64,000 nucleotides of DNA from Nemertoderma westbladi (lineage: Eukaryota > Xenacoelomorpha > Nemertodermatida > Nemertodermatidae): NCBI GenBank assembly GCA_032718475.1, contig JAUCBJ010006375.1:38035-102034 (forward strand), in the 5' to 3' direction. The translations under genes were made by a program, and so were the position numbers. The notes under the pieces were generated by a model that did no database searches, was not told the DNA's origin, and worked only from the letters and a program-made list of their open reading frames with translations. How positions within the stretch are numbered: the first letter of the stretch is position 1; each line of letters opens with the position of its first letter. Shown here one piece after another: positions 11,682-21,700 of the stretch.

Positions 11682-14600
11682 GTTGCTAAACTTAACACTC
11701 ACCCCTACCTCACTACTACTATGATAGGCATGCTGCATTATATATATATATTACATATATACACCATGTCCCGTAATATAGTGTCATTTTCTGATGATAC
11801 GGACCCCCCCCCCCCCCAGATTTTTCTACAAATCGTTATCATATTGCTTGAAATTTGAAACACAACTAGTTCCACTCACTGTCGATGACCCCATGAAGCC
11901 GGAATTTTCGATTTTGCCTTTAAATTTTGTTTATAAGCGTTTTAAAAAAGTTTTCCTGTTTCGAGGGTATACAGGAACTGTTTCTGCAGCTGCTAACTTA
12001 ACTGCTTCTGTGAAGGCAGTATAGATTAAACACTCTACCCACTGCTTCTGTGAAGGCAGTATAGATTAAACACTCTACCCACTGCTTCTGTGAAGGCAGT
12101 ATAGATTAAACACTCTACCCACTGCTTCTGTGAAGGCAGTATAGATTAAACACTCTACCCACTGCTTCTGTGAAGGCAGTATAGATTAAACACTCTACCC
12201 ACTGCTTCTGTGAAGGCAGTATAGATTAAACACTCTACCCACTGTTTCGCTTTCATTACATTGTTAAACTCCGCTCCGCTCCTGTATCAGCTATAGTTTT
12301 CAATAATTTTATGTTTGTTGTAGTAATTACTTTAAAATCCTTGGCTATGACTAGTTTACTAACAGCCATTACATTTAAGGGGGGGGGGGGGGGGGGGGGT
12401 ACACCCCCCCCCTCAGGTCAAAATTTTCTTTTTTTTTGTTTTTTTTATTTCATCTAGAGTATAATTTAATGCGGATTTCAAATCTGGAAACGGCTTAGCG
12501 AGATCTCCTTTACTTCTCGAGTAATGGCTGGTTTTCCGTCTGTATGTCTGTCTGTCTGTCCATCGAAATATTAAAAAGGGCATAAAATAAGCAATCTGAA
12601 ATATTTGCTGTTAGGATTTTTCTTAATGTCGATGTCAGTTTTCATATTTGGAATTATCTAATCACTATGTCTGTATCTCAATCTGTCTCTCAGTTTGTCT
12701 GTCTGTTTGTATGTCTGTCTGTCTGTCAACATGTCCGTCAAATTTTAATTAATATATATTTAATAGATATTTGTATTACATATTGAACAGTTGTCTAATG
12801 GACTTGTTGTCTACTAGTAAAAACAAATGTGAACCATCATATAACAATAGCTAGTAATAATAATTCTGGGAAACAAACATAAACTTCTGTTTTTTTTAAA
12901 TTCCGCAGGCTCTGAGAATAATTCACGTGCTGCGCGAAGTCTTCATGTGCTGCATGAACTTTTCATGTGCCGTGTGAAGGCTTCTCATTCTGATCAAAAT
13001 AAAAAGCTTTCCGAGATGCTCGATTAATTAACGTGCTTTGTAAAGAATTTAAGTGCTACGTGAAACCTTCACCTGCTGCGCAAATGTCTCACGTGCTGCG
13101 CGAAGGTTTCACGTGCTGCGCAAAGCTTAATGTTCTGTGTAAAGACTTATTATAAAATTATGTGGAAATCTTTATATAATTTTGAATGTTTCTTAAGGTT
13201 ATCTCATTATTTCATGACTATTTATTATTACTAAATGACGAAATAGTATGCGATCAAATTACGAATTTCTGTGTATATTATTGCTTATTATATTTAGGCC
13301 TAATTGTATTTGTTAATTCTTTGTGCTAGTATTTACTCTGTTGTACATGTTTCTTACTATATAAACATTGTATGAAAATAATAATAATAATACGCCAAAA
13401 TGAAATTTGTTCACGTGCTGCGCGAAGTGTTTTTTGGCAAGCACTCTAAAATTATTTTAACAGGTTGTTAAAAGTGGGTAGCGGTTTTTTTGAACCAAAT
13501 TTCATGAAATCCATTGAAAAATCACAAAATGGGAAAAGAAAAGGAGATACCAGTACTGAAAATAGCGGAAACATTTGAAATATATTGTTTTTAAACTTTA
13601 AAGGCGTTTATCTCTGAATTGTATTTTTCACATTCAAAATACTACTACTCAGCCATTTCTTAACCAATTTTCGAAATTTTTTTTTGTTTGATTTCTATTT
13701 GGGTTTTGATCAAAAGTTAATCGGTTAGAATTTTGAATTGTGCCATATTAATTTCTTTAAATCAGTTAATATCTATTAAGTAATAATTAATATTATTTAA
13801 TAATATTTAAAAAATATTTAAGACCTAGATAAAAAATGTAACCGATAAGTTTTGTGGAGCCGAGGATGCTGATTCAGAAAAACCAAGTTTCGAAAATTTT
13901 CGCCCAAAATTGTGAGACTAGTAGTGTTTTTATTGAAATTAACAATTTCGCTGGTGGCCGCTAGAGGGCGACGCAAATTTGCATTTTTTCTTTGAACCCA
14001 ATCTTTGGCCATATGTTAATCCCCCGAAAGGTATAAAATATACAAAACTACACACAAGCAGAAATTATAGCCATTTGCAAAAAAGGTCCATAGGGGGGTG
14101 TACCCCCCCCCCCCCCCCCCCCCCCTTAATAATGGATACACGGGTGCATGGATAATTAACGTAATGTATAATACATATGTATATAAACATACATGTTAAT
14201 GGTTATTAAGTTAAAAGGATCATTAATGACTAGCTAACATACAATTAATATCGACTAATGTGGCTTAACATTCAACAGCAAAACACAAACAAAAGCCGAA
14301 TTTGTAAAAAAAAGTACTCATTGTCACTAATTTAATAACCTAAATTACGATATTCTGCCCTCGTGTATTGAGTTTTGCATGAGTTGTCAGGTTTTTTTTT
14401 TTTAAAAAGCTGTTAGCTGTTGTGTCCAAGGGTAAGGTGGAATCCCAATACTTAGGAAAGTATGGCTAATGGTTTCTGATCCAGTACACTGTAAACTGTG
14501 GTACTCAGTTTCGTTTATTGTATCTCTCTCGGAACTTCGTAGCACTTTGTCATATTTCATGTCTGTATCTATTACCCTTCCTTACAGTATTAAATAAACA

Positions 14601-15020
14601 CGTTATTATTACTTCTGGCCGAAGTGTCTAGGTTTTAATCATTAATGAGACCATTATGACCCTGCTTAGGACGTTACGAGCTCACTCGGCGACGAAGAGA
14701 ATTACATCGAGGGTTTACAGCAGAAAGCTAACATTCTCTTCCTTATGGGGGAACTGGAATTCGCGCTGATGTACTACCATCGGGGATACAAACGAGCGAG
14801 ACACATGCCAGAGTTCATCATGGGAATCGAGAAGTCTGAGTCTGCGATCCTGGCGTTGGCGGGGCAACTGGACATGTTTGTATCCGAGTCGCATTCGCGT
14901 AGATCGGATAACAGTAAATCCGGAGTTTCGTCGCCAACGGATAGAAGTTTTACCACAAAGTCAACATCTGGCGGCCACTACAAGGAAGTTATGACCAAGA
15001 AAAGGATATTATCCAAATAA
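11457..15020 (+). CDS. ODAD4: ODAD4/TTC25-like TPR protein, two exons (join 11457-11681, 14670-15020)
   Basis: Splicing of the two exons is phase 0 (CAG|GTTGCT donor, CTGCTTAG|GAC acceptor) and gives 191 residues. The protein resembles the N-terminus of outer dynein arm docking complex subunit 4. It has a TPR at about 19-52 (FMSEAKSLHAKHQYRKSIEY), a second at about 54-88 and a third containing MGELEFALMYYHRGYK at about 101-116, which is the family signature. In animals ODAD4 helps dock outer dynein arms to ciliary doublets. Known family members are several hundred residues longer; here a Ser-rich tail ends at a stop that overlaps an AATAAA. It may be a short paralogue, or a longer gene whose donor lies inside exon 2 and whose later exons I did not find. 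Orthology is probable, not proven. Confidence 0.75.
12001..12240. repeat. 40-bp tandem repeat, 6 units
   Basis: Six identical 40-bp units beginning ACTGCTTCTGTGAAGGCAGT and ending CACTCTACCC. They lie inside the intron of the TPR gene. Each unit contains a short hairpin (CTGCTTCTGTGAAGGCAG). Confidence 0.97.
12379..14125. mobile_element. TTAA-flanked element with poly-G/poly-C termini
   Basis: The left end is TTAA, 21 G, then TACACCCCCCCCC. The right end is GGGGGGTGTA, 23 C, then TTAA. The ends are therefore inverted repeats of about 33 bp and the TTAA is duplicated, as in TTAA-specific DNA transposons (piggyBac or Kolobok type). The interior (about 1.75 kb) has GTCTGTCTGTCTG microsatellites and degenerate CACGTGCTGCGCGAAG repeats, and no transposase that I recognise, so it is non-autonomous. 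It sits in the intron of the ODAD4-like gene. Confidence 0.65.
12920..13130. repeat. Degenerate CACGTGCTGCGCGAAG repeats
   Basis: At least seven diverged copies of a word near CACGTGCTGCGCGAAGG with uneven spacing, another at 13412, and one outside the element at about 45354 (TTACGTGCTGCGCGAAG). Function unknown. Confidence 0.6.
14126..14669. other. Rest of the TPR-gene intron
   Basis: AT-rich, with no gene. It ends in a standard polypyrimidine-poor acceptor, ATGACCCTGCTTAG, before exon 2. Confidence 0.4.
14670..15020 (+). CDS. ODAD4: ODAD4-like exon 2 (terminal as read)
   Basis: 116 codons plus stop, in frame with exon 1. Starts GAC GTT ACG after CTGCTTAG. Holds the FALMYYHRGYK motif, then a Ser/Thr-rich segment ending RILSK. 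The stop TAA overlaps an AATAAA hexamer (about 15016-15021), a possible poly(A) signal. A GTAAAT at about 14913 could instead act as a donor. Confidence 0.7.
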   Translation, partial: DVTSSLGDEENYIEGLQQKANILFLMGELEFALMYYHRGYKRARHMPEFIMGIEKSESAILALAGQLDMFVSESHSRRSDNSKSGVSSPTDRSFTTKSTSGGHYKEVMTKKRILSK

Positions 15021-15634
15021 ATTCAAATAATATTGTAATCTGACGTTTCAATAATTTAAATGTTTCTAAAGTTGTTGGAATTTTATAGTTCACTCCTTTT
15101 AAACCCACAGAACCTTGGCAGTTAATATTTTGTATGATTTTAGTAATTATTAATTGTGATTTCTAATCCAATTGATGCCCAGCTGGCATCATTGAGGATT
15201 TGAACCAATGGCACATGATACCATTACAATTAAACTTACATCACCTGAACCCCCATCTTATGGAGCAGTTTTATGACAACTTCAATTTCAGTCTCACCTC
15301 GTATATTTTTGCTGGTGACGATTATATGCAAAGTTTAGTTATTGAATGTATTTGGGTGAAAGATTAATTAAATACGTAGTCCTACCTATTAGATAAACCC
15401 TTGTAAACAAGCAAAAGCAAAAATGGTGCATTCATGTTTTAAATTAATTATTAAAAATGCATATCGCAAAGATATAGCACACTTTATAACTTAGAATTTG
15501 GGACTTTCAATTTGGATAATGGTTTTATTTAATCGTATATTTTAATTAGTGAAGCGCGTTAAATAAAAACCTTACCGGTGCGGGAGGTATGTACAGCAGT
15601 AGGTGCGGTACCACAAATTAAAGGCACTTAAGAC
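15021..15634. other. Spacer with a repeat shared with 47.2-47.4 kb
   Basis: AT-rich. Around 15280-15370, ATATTTTTGCTGG, GACGATTATAT and TTTAGTTATT.AATGTA match the segment at about 47290-47360, so it is an interspersed repeat. No gene seen. Confidence 0.4.
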
Positions 15635-16347
15635 TGACAGTTGCAGCAATCAGTTTACAGTTGCAGCAAACAGTAATCAGTTTACAGTTGCATGCAAACA
15701 GTAATCAGTTTACAGTTGCATGCAAACAGTAATCAGTTTACAGTTGCATGCAAACAGTATTCAGTTTACAGTTGCATGCAAACATTAATCAGTTTACAGT
15801 TGTAGCAAACAGTAATCAGTTTACAGTTGCAGCAAACAGTAATCAGTTTACAGTTGCAGCAAACAGTAATCAGTTTACAGTTGCATGCAAACAGTAATCA
15901 GTTTACAGTTGCATGCAAACAGTAATCAGTTTACAGTTGCATGCAAACAGTAATCAGTTTACAGTTGCAGCAAACAGTAATCAGTTTACAGTTGCAGCAA
16001 ACAGTAATCAGTTTACAGTTGCAGCAAACAGTAATCAGTTTACAGTTGCAGCAAACAGTAATCAGTTTACAGTTGCATGCAAACAGTAATCAGTTTACAG
16101 TTGCAGCAAACAGTAATCAGTTTACAGTTGCAGCAAACAGTAATCAGTTTACAGTTGTAAGCAAACAGTAATCAGTTTACAGTTGCATGCAAACAGTAAT
16201 CAGTTTACAGTTGCATGCAAACAGTAATCAGTTTACAGTTGCATGCAAACAGTAATCAGTTTACAGTTGCATGCAAACAGTAATCAGTTTACAGTTGCAG
16301 CAAACAGTAATCAGTTTACAGTTGCATGCAAACAGTAATCAGTTTAC
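15635..16347. repeat. 27/28-bp minisatellite
   Basis: Units CAGTTTACAGTTGCAGCAAA + CAGTAAT (27 bp) mixed with a 28-bp form containing GTTGCATGCAAA. Open frames inside it (VISLQLQQT repeats) are repeat artefacts. Confidence 0.95.
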
Positions 16348-17180
16348 GCCAGTCAGCTGATAGGTAGGCTTCCCCTCACACTGGAAGGCATTCCCAGAGG
16401 GCCAATCCGGGAAAAGACAGTACGAGTGATTGTGATGGAGTCCTAAAGGGAGTAGGAAAGGCAGTGTAAAGAAGGTAGAGGTGTACATTAACTAGCCGTT
16501 GGGGGCACTGGTCTCTTACGGGCCAACGCGTGTGAATATAATACACTTCATGCAATAGGCATCGTTGGGATATACTTAACTGCTTAAGAGGGCCATTGTC
16601 ATTGCCCAAAGAAATTAAAAAAAATTCATATTTTTGGAGTTTTACAGAAGGGCTTTCATGTGGTGGGTGACATTGATTTGGGTGACTAGTGATTTTTCCA
16701 CCACAAAACAGCACTTTTTAAAATTTGAAACAAATTTTCACATCTTACGTATTTATGACTGATATTCATGACTCTATTCATGCTACAATCGTTCTAGTTC
16801 CGATTTTGTAACTGCTACCCTTTATCTATCTTAAAATACATGATCCCTACAATATAGTAAAACCCCATAAATTTTTCAAAAAAATAATTTTATGCTGAAA
16901 GTTCCATAAAAGACTGATGGACCGAGAACTTCAACCCAGATGACATTATCTTCTACATGAGATAATTTGCACTCAGTTTAAATAGTAAAATATCACAGAT
17001 CATTGTGTTAAAATTGCAGAATAATAGCTTTAGAAATAAAAAAAATATTTTATGGTACAATTAAATCTTAAGATACAACTAAAGAGCAATAAATTCATTA
17101 GCCGTTGACAACATAACATAAATTCTAAAAACGATAAAGATCAACGAACAACGTGGCTAGCACTATAGTGTCGCAATATA
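16348..17180. other. Spacer with inverted copy of the 1.9-2.27 kb repeat
   Basis: 16376-16714 has an open frame on the minus strand with no recognisable domain. 16750-16990 is a diverged reverse-complement copy of 1900-2270. I searched here for the missing last ARMH3 exon and did not find it. Confidence 0.4.
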
Positions 17181-17662
17181 TTTTATTCCAAAATTGTAAC
17201 ATTACTCAACGCCGTTAGTATTAACAGCGAGTTGTTATTTAGCACTTTACAACTTTAGAGGACATTACAGCATTGTATTGGCCTGTACATTTAGTATTGT
17301 ATTTGGTGTTATTGTTTACGTGGTAACCATGGCGGCGTTAAGTAATGTCCACTAAGGGGACATTACTTAACGCCGTCATTGGATACCACGTAAACAATAG
17401 GTGGAAATTTGCCTGACAGCCAGATAGGCCTACTGCATTACCTACCGGTAGGCGGGGTATAGCTATTAATAACCAGTAGGGCCTAGCTATATTATTATAA
17501 CATGGCTCCAAACGCCACCATAAATATAAGCTAACTTATTTATAACATAATTTATGTCATTTTTACAATTATTTATACAACAACTAATATAATTTGTGCC
17601 GTTTCTATGACTTATAATGTATATGTACAATCATTGCGTAATGTTAAAATTTTGGAATAAAA
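17181..17662. mobile_element. TIR element (MITE-like), copy 1, with internal hairpin
   Basis: Terminal inverted repeats TTTTATTCCAAAATTGTAAC (17181 on) and its near complement ending at 17662 (25 bp with mismatches). Inside, 17315-17396 is a strong hairpin: GTTTACGTGGTA...GGCGTTAAGTAATGTCC, loop ACTAAG, then the complement. A copy in inverted orientation lies at 36741-37218. No coding capacity. Confidence 0.7.
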
Positions 17663-17813
17663 CTACATACATACTTGTTGCAAAGTACTTTACAGTGTTC
17701 TGATCCTCGTGGCTTTATTTTCACCCACTCACTACGTTCGTTCGTGTAACAAAGCCAATCGGATTATCACACTGTAAAGTGTTACTTTACACACAAGTAT
17801 GTAAATAGTTATT
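17663..17813. mobile_element. Short foldback element adjoining the MITE
   Basis: Ends CATACATACTTGTTGCAAAG and CTTTACACACAAGTATGTA are inverted repeats, with GTACTTTACAGTGT..TGATCC complemented by GGATTATCACACTGTAAAG. The same MITE plus foldback pair recurs inverted at 36589-37218. A looser relative is at about 38720-38870. Confidence 0.6.
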
Positions 17814-18497
17814 ATTGCGGCCATACTCAACTCATCCAAAACTTTAAATATCTATCTGCCCTGCCCTCTTTATAGGAGTAAATAAAACTTTCGAGCAATC
17901 TCATGTAGGCCTACCAATGACCTACTATATATATATTTATATATAAATATCTTTTATATCTAAATATATATATATTTAGTAGATGGCCTACCCTACTAAA
18001 AAATGACTAGATATGTAAAAATATCCACTTAATTTTTTTTTCAAATGGTTCACAGACGTAGTTTATTTCCCTCTTACGTACTTCATTTCACATAAGTTTT
18101 TAAAAAATTTTGCAACATTTTTAATATATCTACTGCAGTCTGACTGAATCGCTGCCACATAAAAATGTTTTTCATATTCAATAAAAAGTGTTTATTATTT
18201 ATAATAGACATTCATGTATTTAATACATTTAAAGAATAAAATTCAGATATAAAATATTCAGATTCAGAAATCAGTTATAAATCATGTAAATCAATCTATC
18301 CTTCATTAATCAAAATCATCCAAAGAAAAAAATTCTCCAAATGTTTGTGATTGTAATTGGAAAAATTGTACATTTTTATACAATTTGACAAATTTTAAGC
18401 TGCACGGGATATAAATTCAGATAGCAAACCCCCATATTTTACCATCGGGATCCCGTTCCAATACTTAGCTAACCAAACCATGCTTAATAGAACTAAC
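17814..18497. other. AT-rich segment downstream of ARMH3 exon 8
   Basis: Holds an AT-rich hairpin at 17920-17995 (AGGCC.AC...CTACTATATATAT against its complement). This is the intron after ARMH3 exon 8 on the minus strand, if the gene continues leftward. Confidence 0.4.
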
Positions 18498-18715
18498 CTG
18501 ATGTTAGAGAGTTGGTTAATAAGCCGTGTGGCCGACTGTTTCAATGTATCTCCGCTAGATGGCGTGGCTGATACGGAATGACGTAGGGCCATTGAGTGTA
18601 AGTTGTCGAAGACATCATGACATCGTATAATCTCGTAATATAGTTGATCGTACATCGTGGCCGAGGGTAGAAAAGTGTCCCCGTACGTTATATAGATATT
18701 AAATATTGTAATCAC
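18498..18715 (-). CDS. ARMH3: ARMH3 exon 8
   Basis: Begins VITIFNIYITYGDTFLP right after CATCAG and ends ...LSNI plus two bases at ATCAG|GTTAGT. Its acceptor is preceded on the minus strand by a run of 20 C (18721-18740). The open frame continues past the donor with unrelated residues. Confidence 0.92.
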
Positions 18716-21700
18716 CTGATGGGGGGGGGGGGGGGGGGGGATAAATTAGTTTATTAATGAAAGTTATAAAATGAACAACAATAACTGTTGTTCCCCGTCG
18801 ATATTGTACCAGTCGTACAACAGTTATTCTTCAACCTTATACTGATTAGTTTGTACAGATGGAAAGCTGGCCGTGCAAGGATTCCAAATAGGTAAAAATA
18901 TTTGAATTTGGTTGGGATATAGCTGAGTTATGGGCATTCGAAAGTGCATGTATTAGCTTCTGCTGCAGGCCATTTTTATTCTATTTAATAAATGTACTAT
19001 ATTCTGGAACATTTTGTTTATCTCATAAGTAGCTTGGCAACAATGCAATGACTTTAATAATAATACAAGTACATGGATATTCATAGTTAGTTGGTTTGTT
19101 AGTGAACCTTCTTCCGTAGCTCTGGAAACTAAATTGGTAACTATCTAGAAGTGGATAGTTCAGTCAATCGATACTTACTGGACTAAACATTGTCTGTGCC
19201 AAATTTGGGGAAAATCCCACCAATAGACCCCTTATTGCTATGTAAATTCCCTGTTGCTAAGGAAAGATGCATGGAATTGAAATTGATCCACATAATTTAT
19301 TTTTATAGACTTTTTTGGTGATATTAGCACGATAATGTAGAATAAAATTGGTTCGATTGAATTGCAAATTAGTTTTGGGTTACGCCCTCTTGTTATGCAC
19401 AACCATGATAGCATCAATTTAAGGGGAGGGGGAATTGATAGCATCAATTTAAGGTCGCTCACAAATTTTCAGACTCCGAGGGTCAGGGCGGTCAGGAGTG
19501 GAGTTTACTTGCGGAGGGTCATTTGTAGCAAATTGCTATTTTATTTAGGTTCTTACAGTAATAACACGCATTTCTTTTCACAAGATATATACCATAGATA
19601 GATATATAGATACATTATTTAAAAACAATAACAAATAGGGGGGGGGGGGGGGGGGGGGGGCATGTGTCATAACATGTAAAAATATATTACACAATCATAA
19701 TAGGGTTGGTGCGTGAAAAATTGTTGGGCTAGAAACAATCGAATAAAGGGTAACAAGGTGCTCTGAATCGAGTGGCGGGGTGTGTTTTTTGTAAAAACAC
19801 ATGGAAACGGTCGAAATGGCGGGGTGTATATTGTAGGGTGATTTTAGAAATACACATTTAATCTCAATCATTTCACATGTGGCTTATATCAATTGAAAGC
19901 GGAGAGTCTTGCGCGTCTTCTGACACAAGAATTAATTAAATTCATAAACTCCTGACTGGTATACAAGAACTCAACCACTTAGCCCAATACAACTATTGCA
20001 CTGGTATGCAAGAACTCAACCACTTAGCCCAATCCAACTATTGACTGGTATGCAAGAACTCAACCACCTAGCCCAATCCAACTACTGCATTATGCATTGT
20101 AGTATCGGAATATTACTGTATTGCAGCTTGAAGTTCATTAAGTTGAAATGTTAATGTATACCGGTCACCGGTTGTGTAAGAGTGGTACAGCGGAAGGTTT
20201 AGTCAACTTAATGAACTTAAGCAACAATACAGCAATATGCCTACTCTACTCCAATACGCTACGTAACGCCGACACTGTCGGCACAACATAACGCCGACAC
20301 TGTCGGCATAACGTAACGCCGACTCAGCCGGCACATTATCTGCACACTGTCGGCACAGTGTTGGTACAACGTTTACACCCGGCCTATATATCTTATTGTA
20401 GCTCTAGCCAACAGGGAGCTAAATTCCGCAACACGTTTCTTTTCTTCATCATCATGTTGTTGTCCAAAAATATGCGGAAAAATTGAGGCAGGAAAGAAGC
20501 TAAGAGCTTCTTAATAAAACGTAAAACGTACAGTACAATAACTATAAAACGAATTACAGTATATAAATAGAAAATAATTAATAAACGAATAACTTACTGT
20601 AGGACTATTGTACCACATTGCACACGGAGGAGAGATTTAACTGCAGATTTAAAAGATTATGCACATGGTTAAGGCGTAGCTGCTTAACTCTACTATCTAA
20701 GTTAAGTAGTCCAGATTCAGAAAAGTCATCTGCAGTTAGGTGGTGTCTAGGTTTGTAGTCTTTAACTAGAAAGCCAGCAAGCTGGCTTTAAACGAACCTG
20801 CCCCTCAAACCAGTACCGCAGTACCCTGAGTGAGCGAAAATGAAAACACGATAATTGCCTTCAACTCAACGATAGAAACACCAGCTGCTGGTACTCATGT
20901 GGGCCTAGTAAGCTACTACTATTTATTGAATGGATAGCCCAAACTGCAGAAAAGTATATTACTTGCCAAATTTATTACAATCTCACTCTAACCCAGACAG
21001 TAATCAAACATCAACTGTTATTTTGTATAATGTATTACCCCACCAGATGAATAGCTCTTCCCTGTGAATCCTATGACAATAATCTATAAGGTTACTCACT
21101 GCTATGTTAGATGGGAGGCCAGGTAATTGGATTGCAAGCACTGGGCCTTTTAAATGATTGATTGAGCCCATAGGACTCGTATAATATCCAATATAATGAT
21201 GTAATAAATTTAAACCCATACCTAACACGATTAAACTAAAATATTAAAAACTAAAAAAAATAACACTATGCACGTGTTACCAACCCAACCCACCCCCTGA
21301 GGCCTTAGGATAATTAATGTACGATATTGTTTAGTAGTTACAACTGCCTAAGTCTAGTTAGAGTCTAAGTCTGTATAATTCTAAAGAAAACAATTGCACC
21401 CGAATTCCGACTTCAACCAAAGTACGAACCTCAGCAAAGCATAGCTTATGCGCCGAGGTGAGCACTGTAAATGTGAGAAATAAAATAACACTGCATTAAA
21501 AATTTACTTTATAGTCATTTTGAAATTCATTAAGAACAATTTATATTTCTTAAACAGAAATTTATAAACAGAGAGAAGAAGAATAGTCGTTATATGGAAA
21601 TCATTACGGTACACAAATAGGTGAAGTAAACAAAGGCGATTCTGGATATTATTGTTGGTTATTAATTATTGATTATTATTGACTCTATGTGGCTCTCGAG

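Noticed and set aside
16376-16714. Minus-strand open frame of 112 codons near ARMH3 exon 8, considered as the missing ARMH3 last exon
   Set aside because: The residues do not match the conserved ARMH3 C-terminus, and there is no phase-2 acceptor in a fitting place.
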